This document shows, piece after piece, positions 20,166 through 28,853 of a DNA stretch of 38,557 bases (positions within the stretch are counted from its first letter, which is position 1; each line of letters opens with the position of its first letter). The translations under genes and the position numbers were made by a program. The stretch comes from Prorocentrum cordatum. Its lineage: Eukaryota > Sar > Dinophyceae > Prorocentrales > Prorocentraceae. The DNA lies in assembly GCA_963575745.1 (NCBI GenBank), contig CAUYUJ010000173.1:1-38557 (forward strand), written 5' to 3'. The notes beneath the pieces were generated by a model. That model was given only the letters and a program-made list of their open reading frames with translations, searched no databases and was not told the origin of the DNA.

Positions 20166-20395
20166 ACAAGAGGCCTCAGACCCACAACCCAGGCTCGGTG
20201 GCGGGATGGGCCGAAGACCACTAGGATCCGCCGCCCCCTGTCGATTCATTACAAGGGTGCCCAGCGTGCTAGACCCTTTCGGCTTTGTTTTGGTTCTCTT
20301 CCCGAAAGAACTCCCCCTGGGACTTCGGCCCGTCACACCCGCAAAGATCTTCCAGATTGCCCAGAGGTGGTTGCCAACGGTTTTCCTGCTCCAGA
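20166..20395. mobile_element. Right half of family K element and ACAACCCAGGC module
   Basis: ACCCACAACCCAGGCTCGGTGGCGGGATGG-like sequence (about 20,180-20,212) recurs at about 34,398-34,430. It is followed by the right half of the family K element (GGATCCGCCGCCCCCTGT, CAAGGGTGCCCAGCGTGCTA), which matches 21,285-21,390. Confidence 0.6.
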
Positions 20396-20397
20396 CG

Positions 20398-21085
20398 GGT
20401 CCAAGACGGCCCAAGATGGCCTCCAAGACGCCTCCAAGACGGCCAACATGGCCTCCAAGACGGCTCAGATGGCCCCAAGATGCCTCCAAGATGGCCCAAG
20501 ATGCCTCCAAGACGGCCTAAGATAGCCCCAAGATGGCTCAAGACGGCCCAAGAGGCCCCCAAGAGCCCACCAAGACGCCCCCAAGAGGTCCTCAAGGAAA
20601 GCCTGAAGAGGCCAAAATCATAGGTGTTCCCTGGGTGTTTGAAGGATTTTGGCATTTGCTTCTTTTCGGCCTTCCGAAGAACTCAAGACGGCCCAAGAGG
20701 CTCCCAAGATCGCCCCAAAATCGCCCACGAGGCCTGCAAGATGGCCCCATGACGGCCCAAGAGGCTCCCAAGACGGCCCCAAGGGGGCTCAAGACGGCCC
20801 AAGAGGCCTCCAAGACGGCTAAGCTGGCCTCCAAGATGGACCCGAAGCGCCCCAAGAGAGCCCCAAGTCGGTTCAGGGAGGCCCCCAAAACGGCTCCCGA
20901 CGGCGTCAGACGGGCCAGGAGCGCCATAAGACGGCCAAAGATGCCCCCGAGAAGCCCCAAAATGACCCCATGAGGCCCTCAAGAGGCCCCATAAGAGCCC
21001 AAGATAGCCCCAGCATGGGCTCCAAGACGGTCCCAAGATGGCCCAAATCGAGCCAGAAAGTGCCTCAAGAGGCTCCGAAGAGCCG
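20398..21085. repeat. CCAAGANGGCC minisatellite, largest block
   Basis: Nearly 700 bp of CCAAGA(T/C/G)GGCC(C/T) units with an internal non-repeat spacer at about 20,605-20,690 (GGTGTTTGAAGGATTTTGGC). The same spacer type is found at about 34,065-34,120. Confidence 0.9.
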
Positions 21086-21246
21086 AAGACGCATCCTTTC
21101 CCTTTTCCTTTGTCCTCATACTCCTCCTCCTCCCCTTCTCCCCCCCCCGTTCCCCGAAACCTTTTCCAAACCGACTCGGGGAACACGTGGTCCGATAGCT
21201 TGGCCAAGCTCTAGCCCAGCTGTTGGGCACATAAGCGTTTCCACAA

Positions 21247-21390
21247 GGGCAGGGGGCGGCGGTGATGTGCCGTAGGCGTCTACGATCCGCCGCCCCCTTG
21301 TTGATTTATCACAGGGGTGCCTGGCGTACTAGATCCTAGACGGCGTTGGTTCTTTTAGAAAACTCACTGGGGTTTCGGCCGGTCCCCGGA
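21247..21390. mobile_element. Palindromic element family K, copy 2
   Basis: GGGGGCGGCGGTGATGTGCC, TAGGCGTCTACGATCCGCCG and CCCCCTTG form the palindrome also seen at 6,917. The right flank (CAGGGGTGCCTGGCGTACTA, then GGTTTCGGCCGGTC) is shared with 20,224-20,340. Confidence 0.65.
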
Positions 21391-21399
21391 AGAAAAAGG

Positions 21400-21505
21400 A
21401 ATGGAGAAGGAGGAGGAGGACGAGGAGGAAGAAAAGGAGGCAGAGGAGGAGGAAGAGGAGGAGAAGGAGGAAGAGGAGGAGGGGGTGGAGGAGGAGGAGG
21501 CCAAG
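21400..21505. repeat. GGA/GAG tract
   Basis: (GGA)n/(GAG)n on the plus strand with GAA interruptions. Confidence 0.9.
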
Positions 21506-21879
21506 GCGGGAGAGAAGGCAGGATCGGCGGCGAGCGACGGGGGAGAGGCGAAGGAGAAGGCCGACGTCTGAGAAGGCGGCGGAGCTTCCCAGAAACCCTC
21601 GCGCCTTCCGAGAGGCGTTCCGCGCCTTCGGGGAGGAGCCCGGGACAATTTTCGAAAGGCCTTGGGAATTCCGAGCCTTCTGAAAAGACCTTCTCCTTCT
21701 CGCCCCCCCCCGGGCTCGCCGCCGAGGGATGGCTCGGAGGCCCGATCGCGCGCCCCTCCGAAGAGGACAACGGCGCCCACGCCGTCGAGCCGGGCGCGCC
21801 CCCCCAAGGGCAGGCCGCACACCGCGGCGCCGGTCTCTTCATCGCGCAGGCTCAGGCGAACCCCAAGCGCGCACGCGCG

Positions 21880-22020
21880 CACACGGCGCGGCGCCACGCG
21901 GCGCAGCGCGGCACGGCCCGAGACGCGGCGGCACGGGACGGCGCGCGCACGCACGGCGTGGCGCGCGCACGAGCAAGGCACGGCACGGCGAAGCACGGCA
22001 TGCGGCACGACACGGCACCG
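21880..22020. repeat. GGCAC/GGCGC pentamer-like repeat
   Basis: A GC-rich array of CGGCAC, CGGCGC and CACGG units. A second shorter patch lies at 22,545-22,605 (GCGGCGCGGCGCGGCGCGGC). It keeps many frames open and yields Arg/Ala/His-rich pseudo-proteins. Confidence 0.8.
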
Positions 22021-22366
22021 GCCTCAGCGCGCATTGTGGAATGAGGGGGGGGGGGGGGCGCGAAAGGAGGCGGCCCGAGCGGCCTCCTGGTCGGCCGCGC
22101 GGGCGAAGAATTCGCACCGGCGCGTCTCGCGCGCGGAATTCAGCGCCTCCGCGCCCTGGCGCCGACGCCAACGACGAGGCCACCGACGGCGACGGCGTCG
22201 GTGGCGGCAGCGACGCCGCCGCTTCCGACGACGACGATCGACGGCGACACCGACGCCGACGGCGGCGGACCAGTGAGGGGGGGGGTGCGCCTCGGTCGCC
22301 TTCGCCGCCGCTGTTCTGCACGTGCGTTCGGTCGTCGCGACTCGGTCGTCGTCGTCGTCGTCGCGC

Positions 22367-22456
22367 CTGCTCGTTCAAGACGTGGAGATGGCACTCGACG
22401 AGGACCGCCAGGCTTTCGCTGACCCACTTCAGCCAGGAGGACGAGGCCTTGATGAT
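22367..22456 (-). CDS. Candidate exon C of an unrecognised minus-strand gene
   Basis: A 90-nt exon on the minus strand encodes 30 residues in phase 0. It starts IIKASSSWLKWVSESLAVLV and ends ECHLHVLNEQ. It follows a good acceptor (CCCCATGAGCAG) and ends at GAGCAG/GCGCGA, a GC donor of the kind dinoflagellates use. It is predicted to be an amphipathic, partly hydrophobic helix. Its flanks are low-complexity GC-rich sequence, so the protein-like composition stands out. I do not recognise the family. Confidence 0.45.
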
Positions 22457-22616
22457 CTGCTCATGGGGGGGACCCACCGTCGCTCCTCCGCGCTCCACCC
22501 CCGCGCCATCCACCCACCCCCTTCCCCCCTTACCTGCGGCAAAGAACGGCACGGCGCGGCGCGCGACGACGCAGCGCGGCGCGGCGCGGCGCGGCACGGC
22601 ACTGCGCGAGCCCCCC

Positions 22617-22787
22617 CCCCAGCTCCTCGAAGAGCGCCACATGGAGCCTCTCTCCGTATGGATGCGGCCTGGCCAGGTACAGGGCCACTGCGAGCCTGCG
22701 GCCGCCGAGTTGGCCCACGGCCACCTCCTTCCCATCGAGGGTGAGGAGGGACGCGAGCTTCGGCAGCCCGTTGGCCCGAAGCTGGTC
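22617..22787 (-). CDS. Candidate exon B of an unrecognised minus-strand gene
   Basis: On the minus strand after GGTCGCGTGCAG the frame reads DQLRANGLPKLASLLTLDGK, then EVAVGQLGGRRLAVALYLAR and PHPYGERLHVALFEELGG. Alternating hydrophobic and charged residues suggest a folded alpha/beta domain. The start is in phase 0 and therefore joins exon A without a shift. The 3' end is uncertain because it runs into a G-run. No known motif is recognised. It might begin further upstream, since the frame is open to about 22,865. Confidence 0.45.
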
Positions 22788-22941
22788 CTGCACGCGACCA
22801 ATGGCGAGCCCAGCCCTTACGCCCACACTGGGTCCACGGGGCGGCGGCTCAGGGCAGGGGCTCACATCGCTCGGGTGTTCCCGAACGAAGCTGCCCTCGC
22901 GCCTGGGCCCCGCACCACGATGGAACCCGTGCGGGGTTTAC

Positions 22942-23070
22942 CCCCGCGGTGGGGAACCCTTCGTGCCAGAGCCCCGCGCTGCCCAACGGCGCATCGGCTG
23001 GGCGCTCGATGTTGAACTTTAGAAGCAGCACGGGGTGCCCCGCTCCATCCACGAGGACCCAGACCGGCAT
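22942..23070 (-). CDS. Candidate exon A of an unrecognised minus-strand gene
   Basis: A 129-nt exon on the minus strand, phase 0 at both ends, with a CTCAG acceptor and a GGG/GTAAAC donor. It encodes MPVWVLVDGAGHPVLLLKFN then IERPADAPLGSAGLWHEGFP. The VWVLVDGAGHPVLLLKF strand-turn-strand pattern looks like a beta hairpin. The same frame is open upstream to about 23,211, including FVGQFVSLLHGVLGTLVKRF, so the exon may start earlier or an ATG here may be the start. I cannot name the family. With exons B and C it forms a tight three-exon cluster inside the 5.3-kb intron between channel S2-S3 and S3 exons. Confidence 0.45.
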
Positions 23071-23204
23071 CTGAGCCCATCGCGAAGTGATGGGGGGGGG
23101 CAAGCTGGGAATCCCGAAGCGTTTGACGAGAGTTCCTAACACCCCGTGCAGAAGCGAAACAAATTGTCCAACAAATGAATGTGATGTTCGAAACCCCAAA
23201 AAAG

Positions 23205-23293
23205 TGCTCAAGAATATTCAAAAAATCGTCCCCTCACACAATGTTTAGCTATGTTTGAATATTCCCCCTGCAGAAGGACACGCCCGACTTTTG
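23205..23293. mobile_element. Inverted-repeat element family A, truncated copy 4
   Basis: Right end only: GAATATTCCCCCTGCAGAAGGACACGCCCGA-like sequence preceded by CAAGAATATTCAAAAAATCG. The left terminus TCGGGCGTGTCC is absent. Confidence 0.65.
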
Positions 23294-23445
23294 ATCCAGG
23301 GTGGGGAGCCCGCAGGAGGCCTCCTGGCGGCTGCCCTCGCCTCGGACTCCCCCTCTGCTCGGGCCTCCCGGGAGGCCCTCGTCGCCCACCGCTGGAGCCG
23401 CCCCGAAGGAATCCCGGTCAGAGCGCACCCAGGGCGAGGTCCGGG

Positions 23446-23634
23446 GAGTACTCCAGATTTCGTACTAAAAGGGAGGGGGTCTGGACTCTCCAGGACAAGC
23501 CATTTCAGACCCCCCCTCGTGGGAGAACCCTCCAAAACATCGTCCCCAGACCCCCCCAGGCCCTCCAAGATAGCTTGGAAGAGACCCCCCCCGAAATGAG
23601 ACCCCCCTCCCTTTATTACGAAATCTGGAGTATC
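23446..23634. mobile_element. Inverted-repeat element family F
   Basis: The left terminus TACTCCAGATTTCGTACTAA and the right terminus TTATTACGAAATCTGGAGTA are reverse complements, and the stem continues through AGGGAGGGGGTCT for about 34 bp. The interior has AGACCCCCC repeats. The element interrupts a GGTCAGAGCGCACCC repeat that also occurs near 2,520 and 24,028, which suggests nested insertion. Confidence 0.75.
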
Positions 23635-23658
23635 GGTACCTTGCGGTTCTCCCCCAGC

Positions 23659-23790
23659 AGATGGGATCCGAGGATCGCGCCGCATCGTCGACGCATCGAC
23701 GCGGCGGTCATGCTAGAGAAACACAGCGGCGTAAACATAAACTGTCGGCGGTCCGCGTGGAACGCCAAAAAGTTTGCATGTATGCCGTTG
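23659..23790. mobile_element. Partial family G and family D fragments
   Basis: AGATGGGATCCGAGGATCGC and GCCGCATCGTCGACGCATCG (23,659-23,705) match one end of the family G element at 30,094. GGCGGTCCGCGTGGAACGCC (about 23,745) with AAACATAAACTGT matches a terminus of family D. Confidence 0.5.
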
Positions 23791-23850
23791 TTCCTCTTCG
23801 ATATGTGGAGCCCGATTTCCTCCACGACGGCGTCACCTCGAAATGCTGGT

Positions 23851-24023
23851 TTTAGGTCGGGCATGTCCCCTTACAGGCTGATTTTGGGCGCGAGCATTTA
23901 TTTATTTCTCGAAAGAATCTACGGATACCCAAAACAGAGTCAAACAAATAGTGGAAAAATCGTCCCCTGGTGATTTTTTACTAGTTTGGAATATTCCTCC
24001 TGTAGAGGGACACGCCCGACTTA
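23851..24023. mobile_element. Inverted-repeat element family A, copy 5, with 8-bp target duplication
   Basis: Left terminus TTTAGGTCGGGCATGTCCCC; right terminus GAGGGACACGCCCGACTTA. ATGCTGGT flanks both sides exactly (23,843-23,850 and 24,024-24,031). Interior AT-rich. Best-preserved copy together with 6,707-6,888. Confidence 0.9.
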
Positions 24024-24129
24024 ATGCTGGTCAGAGTGCGCCCTACGAGAAGTCCAGGGAGCAGCGGCACGTCGGTACCTCTTGGCGTCTTGCCCAGGGG
24101 CGGGGGGTGGGGAGGTTCGCCGCCGGGCT

Positions 24130-24334
24130 GGGGCAGCGATAGGGGGGGATGGGCACAGGGGGAATGCATCGATCTGGAATCAGCGATACATCGTCGATAG
24201 ATCGGCGATAGGCCCCCGATAGCAGCTCCGCACTTCCTGGGTTGGGTGGGGCTATCGGGTCCCTATCGGCGATCAATGGGCGATTAAGGATCGTTGCATC
24301 CCCCTATGCCTATCCCCCCCTTATCGTTGCCCCC
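24130..24334. mobile_element. Inverted-repeat element family H
   Basis: Left terminus GGGGCAGCGATAGGGGGGGA; right terminus read on the other strand GGGGCAACGATAAGGGGGGG. The stem continues through GGGCACAGGGGGAATGCATC for about 45 bp, and a second internal inverted pair (GGCGATAGGCCCCCGATAGC) adds structure. It ends 2 bp before the exon-fragment duplication at 24,337. Confidence 0.75.
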
Positions 24335-24336
24335 GA

Positions 24337-24370
24337 TTGAATAGAGTCGAGGTAGTTCCATCCAAGCGAG
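24337..24370 (-). pseudogene. Partial duplicate of the S2-S3 exon end
   Basis: On the minus strand this 34-nt stretch nearly repeats the last part of the exon at 24,525-24,636 (29 of 34 positions, encoding the LGWNYLDSIQ equivalent). Similarity stops at the inferred exon 3' end and resumes nowhere else, so it is an exon fragment, not a second exon. It abuts the family H element. Confidence 0.75.
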
Positions 24371-24524
24371 CCCACGAGCCCCCGAGATATTCCAAGAGGC
24401 CCAAGAGAGACATCCCAAGAGACTCTCGGATTCATCCAGAAGGCGCCTGACCCAAGATACAACTTCCACGATCGTCTCAACCACACTCACTACTTGTGGG
24501 GGTCGGCGGAACGGCATAGGCCAC

Positions 24525-24636
24525 TTGAATGAAGTCAAGGTAGTTCCATCCAAGCGTATCTCTGTCATAAAAGAACGCCAGGCCCTGAAACTTCAGTCTG
24601 CAGAGTATGTCAAACGTGTAGAAGGCAAGAAATCCG
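24525..24636 (-). CDS. Exon: S2-S3 of a voltage-sensor domain
   Basis: Minus-strand exon of about 112 nt after an acceptor ending GCGAGCAG, finishing at ATTCAA/GTGGCC in phase 0. It encodes GFLAFYTFDILCRLKFQGLA followed by FFYDRDTLGWNYLDFIQ. FYTFDILCRL has the conserved aromatic and acidic residue of S2 (charge-transfer centre) and the following Arg; GWNYLDF is the intracellular S2-S3 turn and start of S3 (W-N-x-x-D), universal in voltage-gated cation channels. It joins in phase to the 19.2-kb S3 exon and then the 11.8-kb S4 exon. S1 was not found with confidence upstream. Confidence 0.7.
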
Positions 24637-24659
24637 CTGCTCGCACGTGGTGCAGGAAG

Positions 24660-25180
24660 GCTCTCCGTGAGGGCCCAGCGCCAGGGGAGGCAACAGGGAG
24701 CTGGGAGGTCTCCCTCCTGGGACACCCTGGGGACATTCCAGATGACCTTTGAGGACCTTCTTCAGAAGACCGCCAGAGAACCCTGACTATTGTTTGCGGC
24801 TGCGGTCGTGGGAGCTAAGACGAAGGACACTGAGCAGAACGAGCACCAAAACCAGCAGCACCAAAACCAGCAGCAACAGAAAACTGGTCGCCTGTGCTGC
24901 AAGCTGTGCGATACGAACGGGCTGCGGCCGGCGCATGCGGCGCCAGAGGGCGGAGTCTTGCCGTGACGCTCGGGCTACCGATGCAAAGCCAGCGCTACTG
25001 AATCTGATATTTCTTAGCCTCTCGAGAACATGCACTGCACTGCACAAGGAGTGGCGAAAGAACACCATGCAGGCGGGCCCCGGAGCCATGAAATCGACAG
25101 AAGTAAGCCGCAAGGGCCTTTTTGATCTTATGCGCTGGCCAGCCAGGCGGGCTGGGAGCCGAAACTGAGCAGGAAGGTAC
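24660..25180. other. No recognised gene
   Basis: A minus-strand frame spans much of this interval, including MAPGPACMVFFRHSLCSAVH, but no family is recognised and splice sites are not convincing. A CACCAAAACCAGCAG tandem duplicate is at about 24,845-24,873. Confidence 0.3.
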
Positions 25181-25184
25181 GGGA

Positions 25185-25925
25185 GCCGTAGAAGAGGAGG
25201 AGGAGAAACAGGAAGAGGAGCAGGAGAAGGAGGAGGAGGAGGATAAGGAGGACAAGTGTAAACCCAAGACTCCTCAACGATGTTGCAATAAACCCTCCCT
25301 CCAAGCTCCATCTTCAAAGGCCCTACACGGATTCATCTTCTCTAAAGGACGTGTCCCGTTGGGCGACAACCATTTGAAATCCTGAACTGCGCCAGAACAA
25401 TTCTTGGAACTTCATCGCCACGAATCAACCGTACTGCTGCGTATTGACGAGCCTGAAATGGTGCCAGAACAGCACTCCTGGGACTTCAAAACCGAAAATC
25501 AACGTAACTGTTGCGCCCTGACAATCCGACACCGTTCCAAAACACCATTTCTGGTACGTTAACAATGAGATCCGTGAAACTTCGAAGGCGACATTATGAA
25601 AAGAAACCACCCTCCATCCGTGAAACTCTTGCAGTGTTTCAGAACGAATGTGCGCGGCGCTAGGGCGAGAGCCACATTTTGATAACGACCTGCCCTCAAT
25701 CCGCGCAACTCTTGCAAGTTGTAGGAAAGAATGTGCGCTGCGCTAAGGCGAGAACAACTTTTTGAAAGCCACCCGCCCTCAATCCGTAAAACTTCTGCAT
25801 ACGTTTGAAGCGTATGTGCGCGGCGCTAAGGCGAGAGCCGCATTTTGGAAGCGCTCCGCCCTCCATCTGTCTCAAGAGAAACGCCCGGCCCACCATTCCG
25901 ACCAGCCTCGGGGTGCAGCAGGGTG
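25185..25925. repeat. Inverted duplication 2, left copy, with 82-bp satellite
   Basis: Contains, in order: GGA tract; AAACCCAAGACTCCTCAACG and CCCTCCCTCCAAGCTC; an about 60-bp repeat (GCCAGAACA, GGGACTTC units, 25,380-25,600); three to four units of the satellite with GTGCGCGGCGCTAAGGCGAG and CCTCAATCCGT (25,600-25,860); and GAAACGCCCGGCCCACC. Every module reappears inverted and in opposite order at 37,040-38,060. Confidence 0.85.
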
Positions 25926-25930
25926 GAATT

Positions 25931-26140
25931 ATTCCTGGAAAGAGCTGAGGCCCAAGGTTCTCTTCTAGTAGGTTTGGTCCGAAATCGACTTGAAGAGGGC
26001 CGGCGGAATTACTTGCGACAAATAACACAACAAAATATATACTGTTCCTGGAAAGGGCATAGGCGCAAAGTTCTCTTTTGGTTGGTTTACCCCCAGAATC
26101 GACTTGAAGAGGGCCAGCGAGTTTCCTCTCGATGAAAAAC
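25931..26140. repeat. About 110-bp tandem duplication
   Basis: TTCCTGGAAAGAGCTGAGGC / TTCCTGGAAAGGGCATAGGC, AAGGTTCTCTT / AAAGTTCTCTT and AATCGACTTGAAGAGGGCC occur twice in tandem. Confidence 0.85.
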
Positions 26141-26499
26141 ACGCAAAATCAAATTCGGAGTGGAAAAAATGCGTTTCGCGCGTGCTCGCCCAAGGAAAAA
26201 AAACGACCCATGTGGGATCCGCGATGAATAACGAGGTCAGGTGACCTTCGTTTTCCCTCGTGGAACGACGGGGCGGGGCGTTTTGCGCAGAATCCGCGAC
26301 GAAACAGAAGGTCTGGAGGCTTTAAATTTGCCTGAAATGGATAAGAAATAGACTTGTTGCATGCCCGCTCGAGAGTGCCGCGCCGTGCGCGCCGAATAGC
26401 TGAAGATGTCTCAAAGGAAGCGCTTGTGTTGCAGAACTTGAGCGGCCTGGGCGCCCCAGAATGCCCAGGTGGTTTAGGGAGCCTGAACACATAGCATTT

Positions 26500-26960
26500 T
26501 ACTGGGGAACGTGGCCCTGGGGACCTCCTCCCGCGTGCTCCGCCCCCTCCAGAACGCGACGGTTGCTAGGATTCTGAGCCTCGGGACCTCCTCCCGCATG
26601 TTGCCACCCTCGCACCCCGTCAGAACGCAACAATTACGAGGATTCTGAGTTTCTGAACCTCCTCCCGCGTGTTCCGCCCCTTCCAGATTTTCCCCCGGGG
26701 CTCTAAAACATGATGCTCCCGAGCTGAAGCCATGTGTTTTCACGTGTTCACGACACCCAAATGGATATCTAGAATGGTGGTCCCGAGCCGGGGCCACGTG
26801 TATTCACGTGTCCAAGCCACCCAGGGCGGTATCCAGCATGGCTGCCCCAGGCCGCCCACGGGGGGCATGGCTGTCCAAGCCGCCCACGGCGAGTATGGCT
26901 GTCCCGAACTGGAACCACCTACCTCTTCACGCGCCCAGGCTGCACAGGGAGATACCCAGC
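26500..26960. repeat. Two adjacent tandem arrays (about 75 and 60-70 bp units)
   Basis: First array (about 26,500-26,700): three units of GACCTCCTCCCGCGTGTTCC, CCAGAACGCGACGGTT, AGGATTCTGAG. Second (about 26,715-26,960): units with GTCCCGAGCCGGGGCCACGT, TTCACGTGTCCAAGCC and ATGGCTG. Both are degenerate. Confidence 0.8.
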
Positions 26961-27302
26961 GTGTGGTCGTCTGGCTCCATGTCTGGGTGTCTCGAGCGAG
27001 GGCTGCGGAACCGAATCGGATCTGGAGCTCCAGCTGATCGAGCGCCCCGCGCGTTTCGATTGCAACTCGCCCGAGCTATGCGTTCAGACAGCTCGAGCTG
27101 AGCATCCAAATCATGTCGTTCTGGATTCTGACGCCGAGGACGGTTTGACCCACAGTGCAATAGCGCACGGCACAATTCAATGCGGCATGTCCCCTGGCGC
27201 GTCCCCTGGCACTTCCACTTTTATGTTCTGTGGCACGTCCTTGACACATCACTATGCGGCGCGGCACAGCGCAGAACAGCATAATGCAGCCACTGGCATA
27301 AT

Positions 27303-27314
27303 ACATCATCATCG

Positions 27315-27354
<40 letters not shown>

Positions 27355-27355
27355 G

Positions 27356-27413
<58 letters not shown>

Positions 27414-27430
27414 CCATCATCATCATCATT
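27303..27430. repeat. (CAT)n microsatellite
   Basis: Nearly perfect CAT repeat with single CGT, GAT and CAC interruptions. Gives poly-His or poly-Met frames. Confidence 0.97.
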
Positions 27431-27654
27431 GATACCTTTACCATTGCCACTGCCCGTCGCCCAATTTAGGTGCTTGGAAACGCGCCCATGCTTCGCAGTT
27501 CTAAATCAATTTCCAAGTTCGTGGGTCGATCATGTCAACGTCAAGTGAATTTCAAGAACCAAACCTGTAGCGTTTGGCAATGACAAAAAATTAAGGTAAG
27601 TAAAAAGGACAGAGCCAGAGAGAGAAGTGCAAAAGATGTAGTAGAAGAAGGAGG

Positions 27655-27690
27655 AGGAACTGAAGAAGAAGAAGAAGAAGAAGAAGAAGA
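27655..27690. repeat. (GAA)n microsatellite
   Basis: Short GAAGAA run directly left of a family D element. Confidence 0.95.
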
Positions 27691-27708
27691 CAAAACGCCA
27701 TCAGCACA

Positions 27709-27835
27709 CACTTTTGGCACTCCGCGCGGATTTCTACGGTCTGCGCTGGACCCCCTCCCTGGCGGGCGGAGCGCGCGCCGCCAGGGAGGGCTCAGCGCGG
27801 ATCCAAGGAACCGGCGCGGAGCGCCAAGAGTTTCT
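27709..27835. mobile_element. Foldback element family D, copy 3
   Basis: Left arm CTTTTGGCACTCCGCGCGGA; right arm CCGGCGCGGAGCGCCAAGAG; inner pair GCGCTGGACCCCCTCCCTGG and CCAGGGAGGGCTCAGCGCGG around a GGCGGAGCGCGCGCCG centre. Homologous to 3,921-4,070. Confidence 0.75.
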
Positions 27836-27863
27836 GTTTATGGAGTTTTGTTCTCCTTCGATG

Positions 27864-27900
27864 TAGGCCTGAACTGACTGACTCACTGACTGACTGACTG
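27864..27900. repeat. ACTG tetranucleotide microsatellite
   Basis: (ACTG)n with one TCACTG interruption, just right of the family D element. Confidence 0.9.
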
Positions 27901-28212
27901 TCGGCCTGAAAGAATACGATGTCTCTTTTCACCCTGACTGGCTGACTCGAAATAGATCGGGTTGTGCCTGGTATCTGCAAACCTGCCCTGCCACCTTCCC
28001 ACGGCTAAGCCCTGTGGGGAGGTGGGGGCGCATCAGGGACAAGGTGAGAAGCGAGATAAGCGGGAAGATGGGAGCGGAGGGCAGCAAGTGAGGTGACAAA
28101 GGAAAAACGGCCGCTGGCCTGCCTTGAACATCATCCCTCCAGACCCATCCCAAAAATCACCCCCTCTTTTCACCCCCCGCCTCCTTAAAACAGGGCTAGG
28201 ATCAGGACAAAT

Positions 28213-28265
28213 CGCTCCAGAGCGTTCCGGAGCGCTCTCAGAGCGTTCCAGAACGCTCTGGAGCG
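28213..28265. repeat. GAGCGTTCC palindrome cluster
   Basis: CGCTCCAGAGCGTTC at the left is the inverse of GAACGCTCTGGAGCG at the right, with further CGGAGCGCTC self-complementary units between. It can form a compact hairpin or cruciform. Confidence 0.8.
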
Positions 28266-28692
28266 GCCTCGGCGCCCAATACATCCTCCAAACCCGCCGA
28301 TTCTCAGAGATTTCGAATTATCCCGATCCGATTTTGTCCCGATCTTCGCGTCGTTTTACTCCTCCTCACGCGGGCCGCGGAATCCCACGGGGGGCGCAGC
28401 CCTCCGGACGCGCCGTTCAGGAGAGACCACCACGGCCACCCGGCGTTGTCGAGCTCCACCGCCATGGTGAGCGAATTCACCCCGAGGATCACCGTCCTCG
28501 GGGGGGGGGTATCACGGACTACCTACAGTCGGGGCATTGACCTAAGGAACCCTAAATAAGGCACGAGGCCCCTTTTTGTCCATGAAGTTAAACTTCGATC
28601 TCCTATCGAAAACGTACGGAAAACCCTGAGAAACACTTAAGGAACGCGGAGCCCCTCCCCAACGAAAAGGGTTCCTTCTTCAGGGCCCCGAC

Positions 28693-28853
28693 TGTACCAA
28701 GCCACCCCAACCCCAACCCGAGGACCCCGAACTTCGGGTTGGGGGGGTACGGGCTGCATAGGTGTTTTGTCAATGTTCCCCGACCCCCCCCACACTGGAA
28801 AGGGGGGCAAATCGGGGCCTTCGGGTTGGGTTGGGGTGCTCTGGAGGGTGGTG
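28693..28853. mobile_element. Inverted-repeat element family B, copy 2
   Basis: Left GTACCAAGCCACCCCAACCC; right GGGTTGGGTTGGGGTGCTCT. Interior CTTCGGGTTGGGGGGGTACG and GTCAATGTTCCCCGAC match copy 1 at 1,699. No clear target duplication. Confidence 0.8.

Noticed and set aside
20398-21085. Pro/Lys-rich coding gene (PKRPPRRP-type frames)
   Set aside because: The same pseudo-protein arises in every CCAAGAGG block, in shifting frames with indels.
21729-23015. 428-residue plus-strand Arg/Ala-rich frame
   Set aside because: GC-rich low-complexity sequence keeps it open; within it the minus strand has better exon structure (exons A to C).
24787-25317. 176-residue minus-strand frame as a real gene
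   Set aside because: Its first part is the GGA tract and inverted-duplication module; the remainder lacks motifs and splice support.
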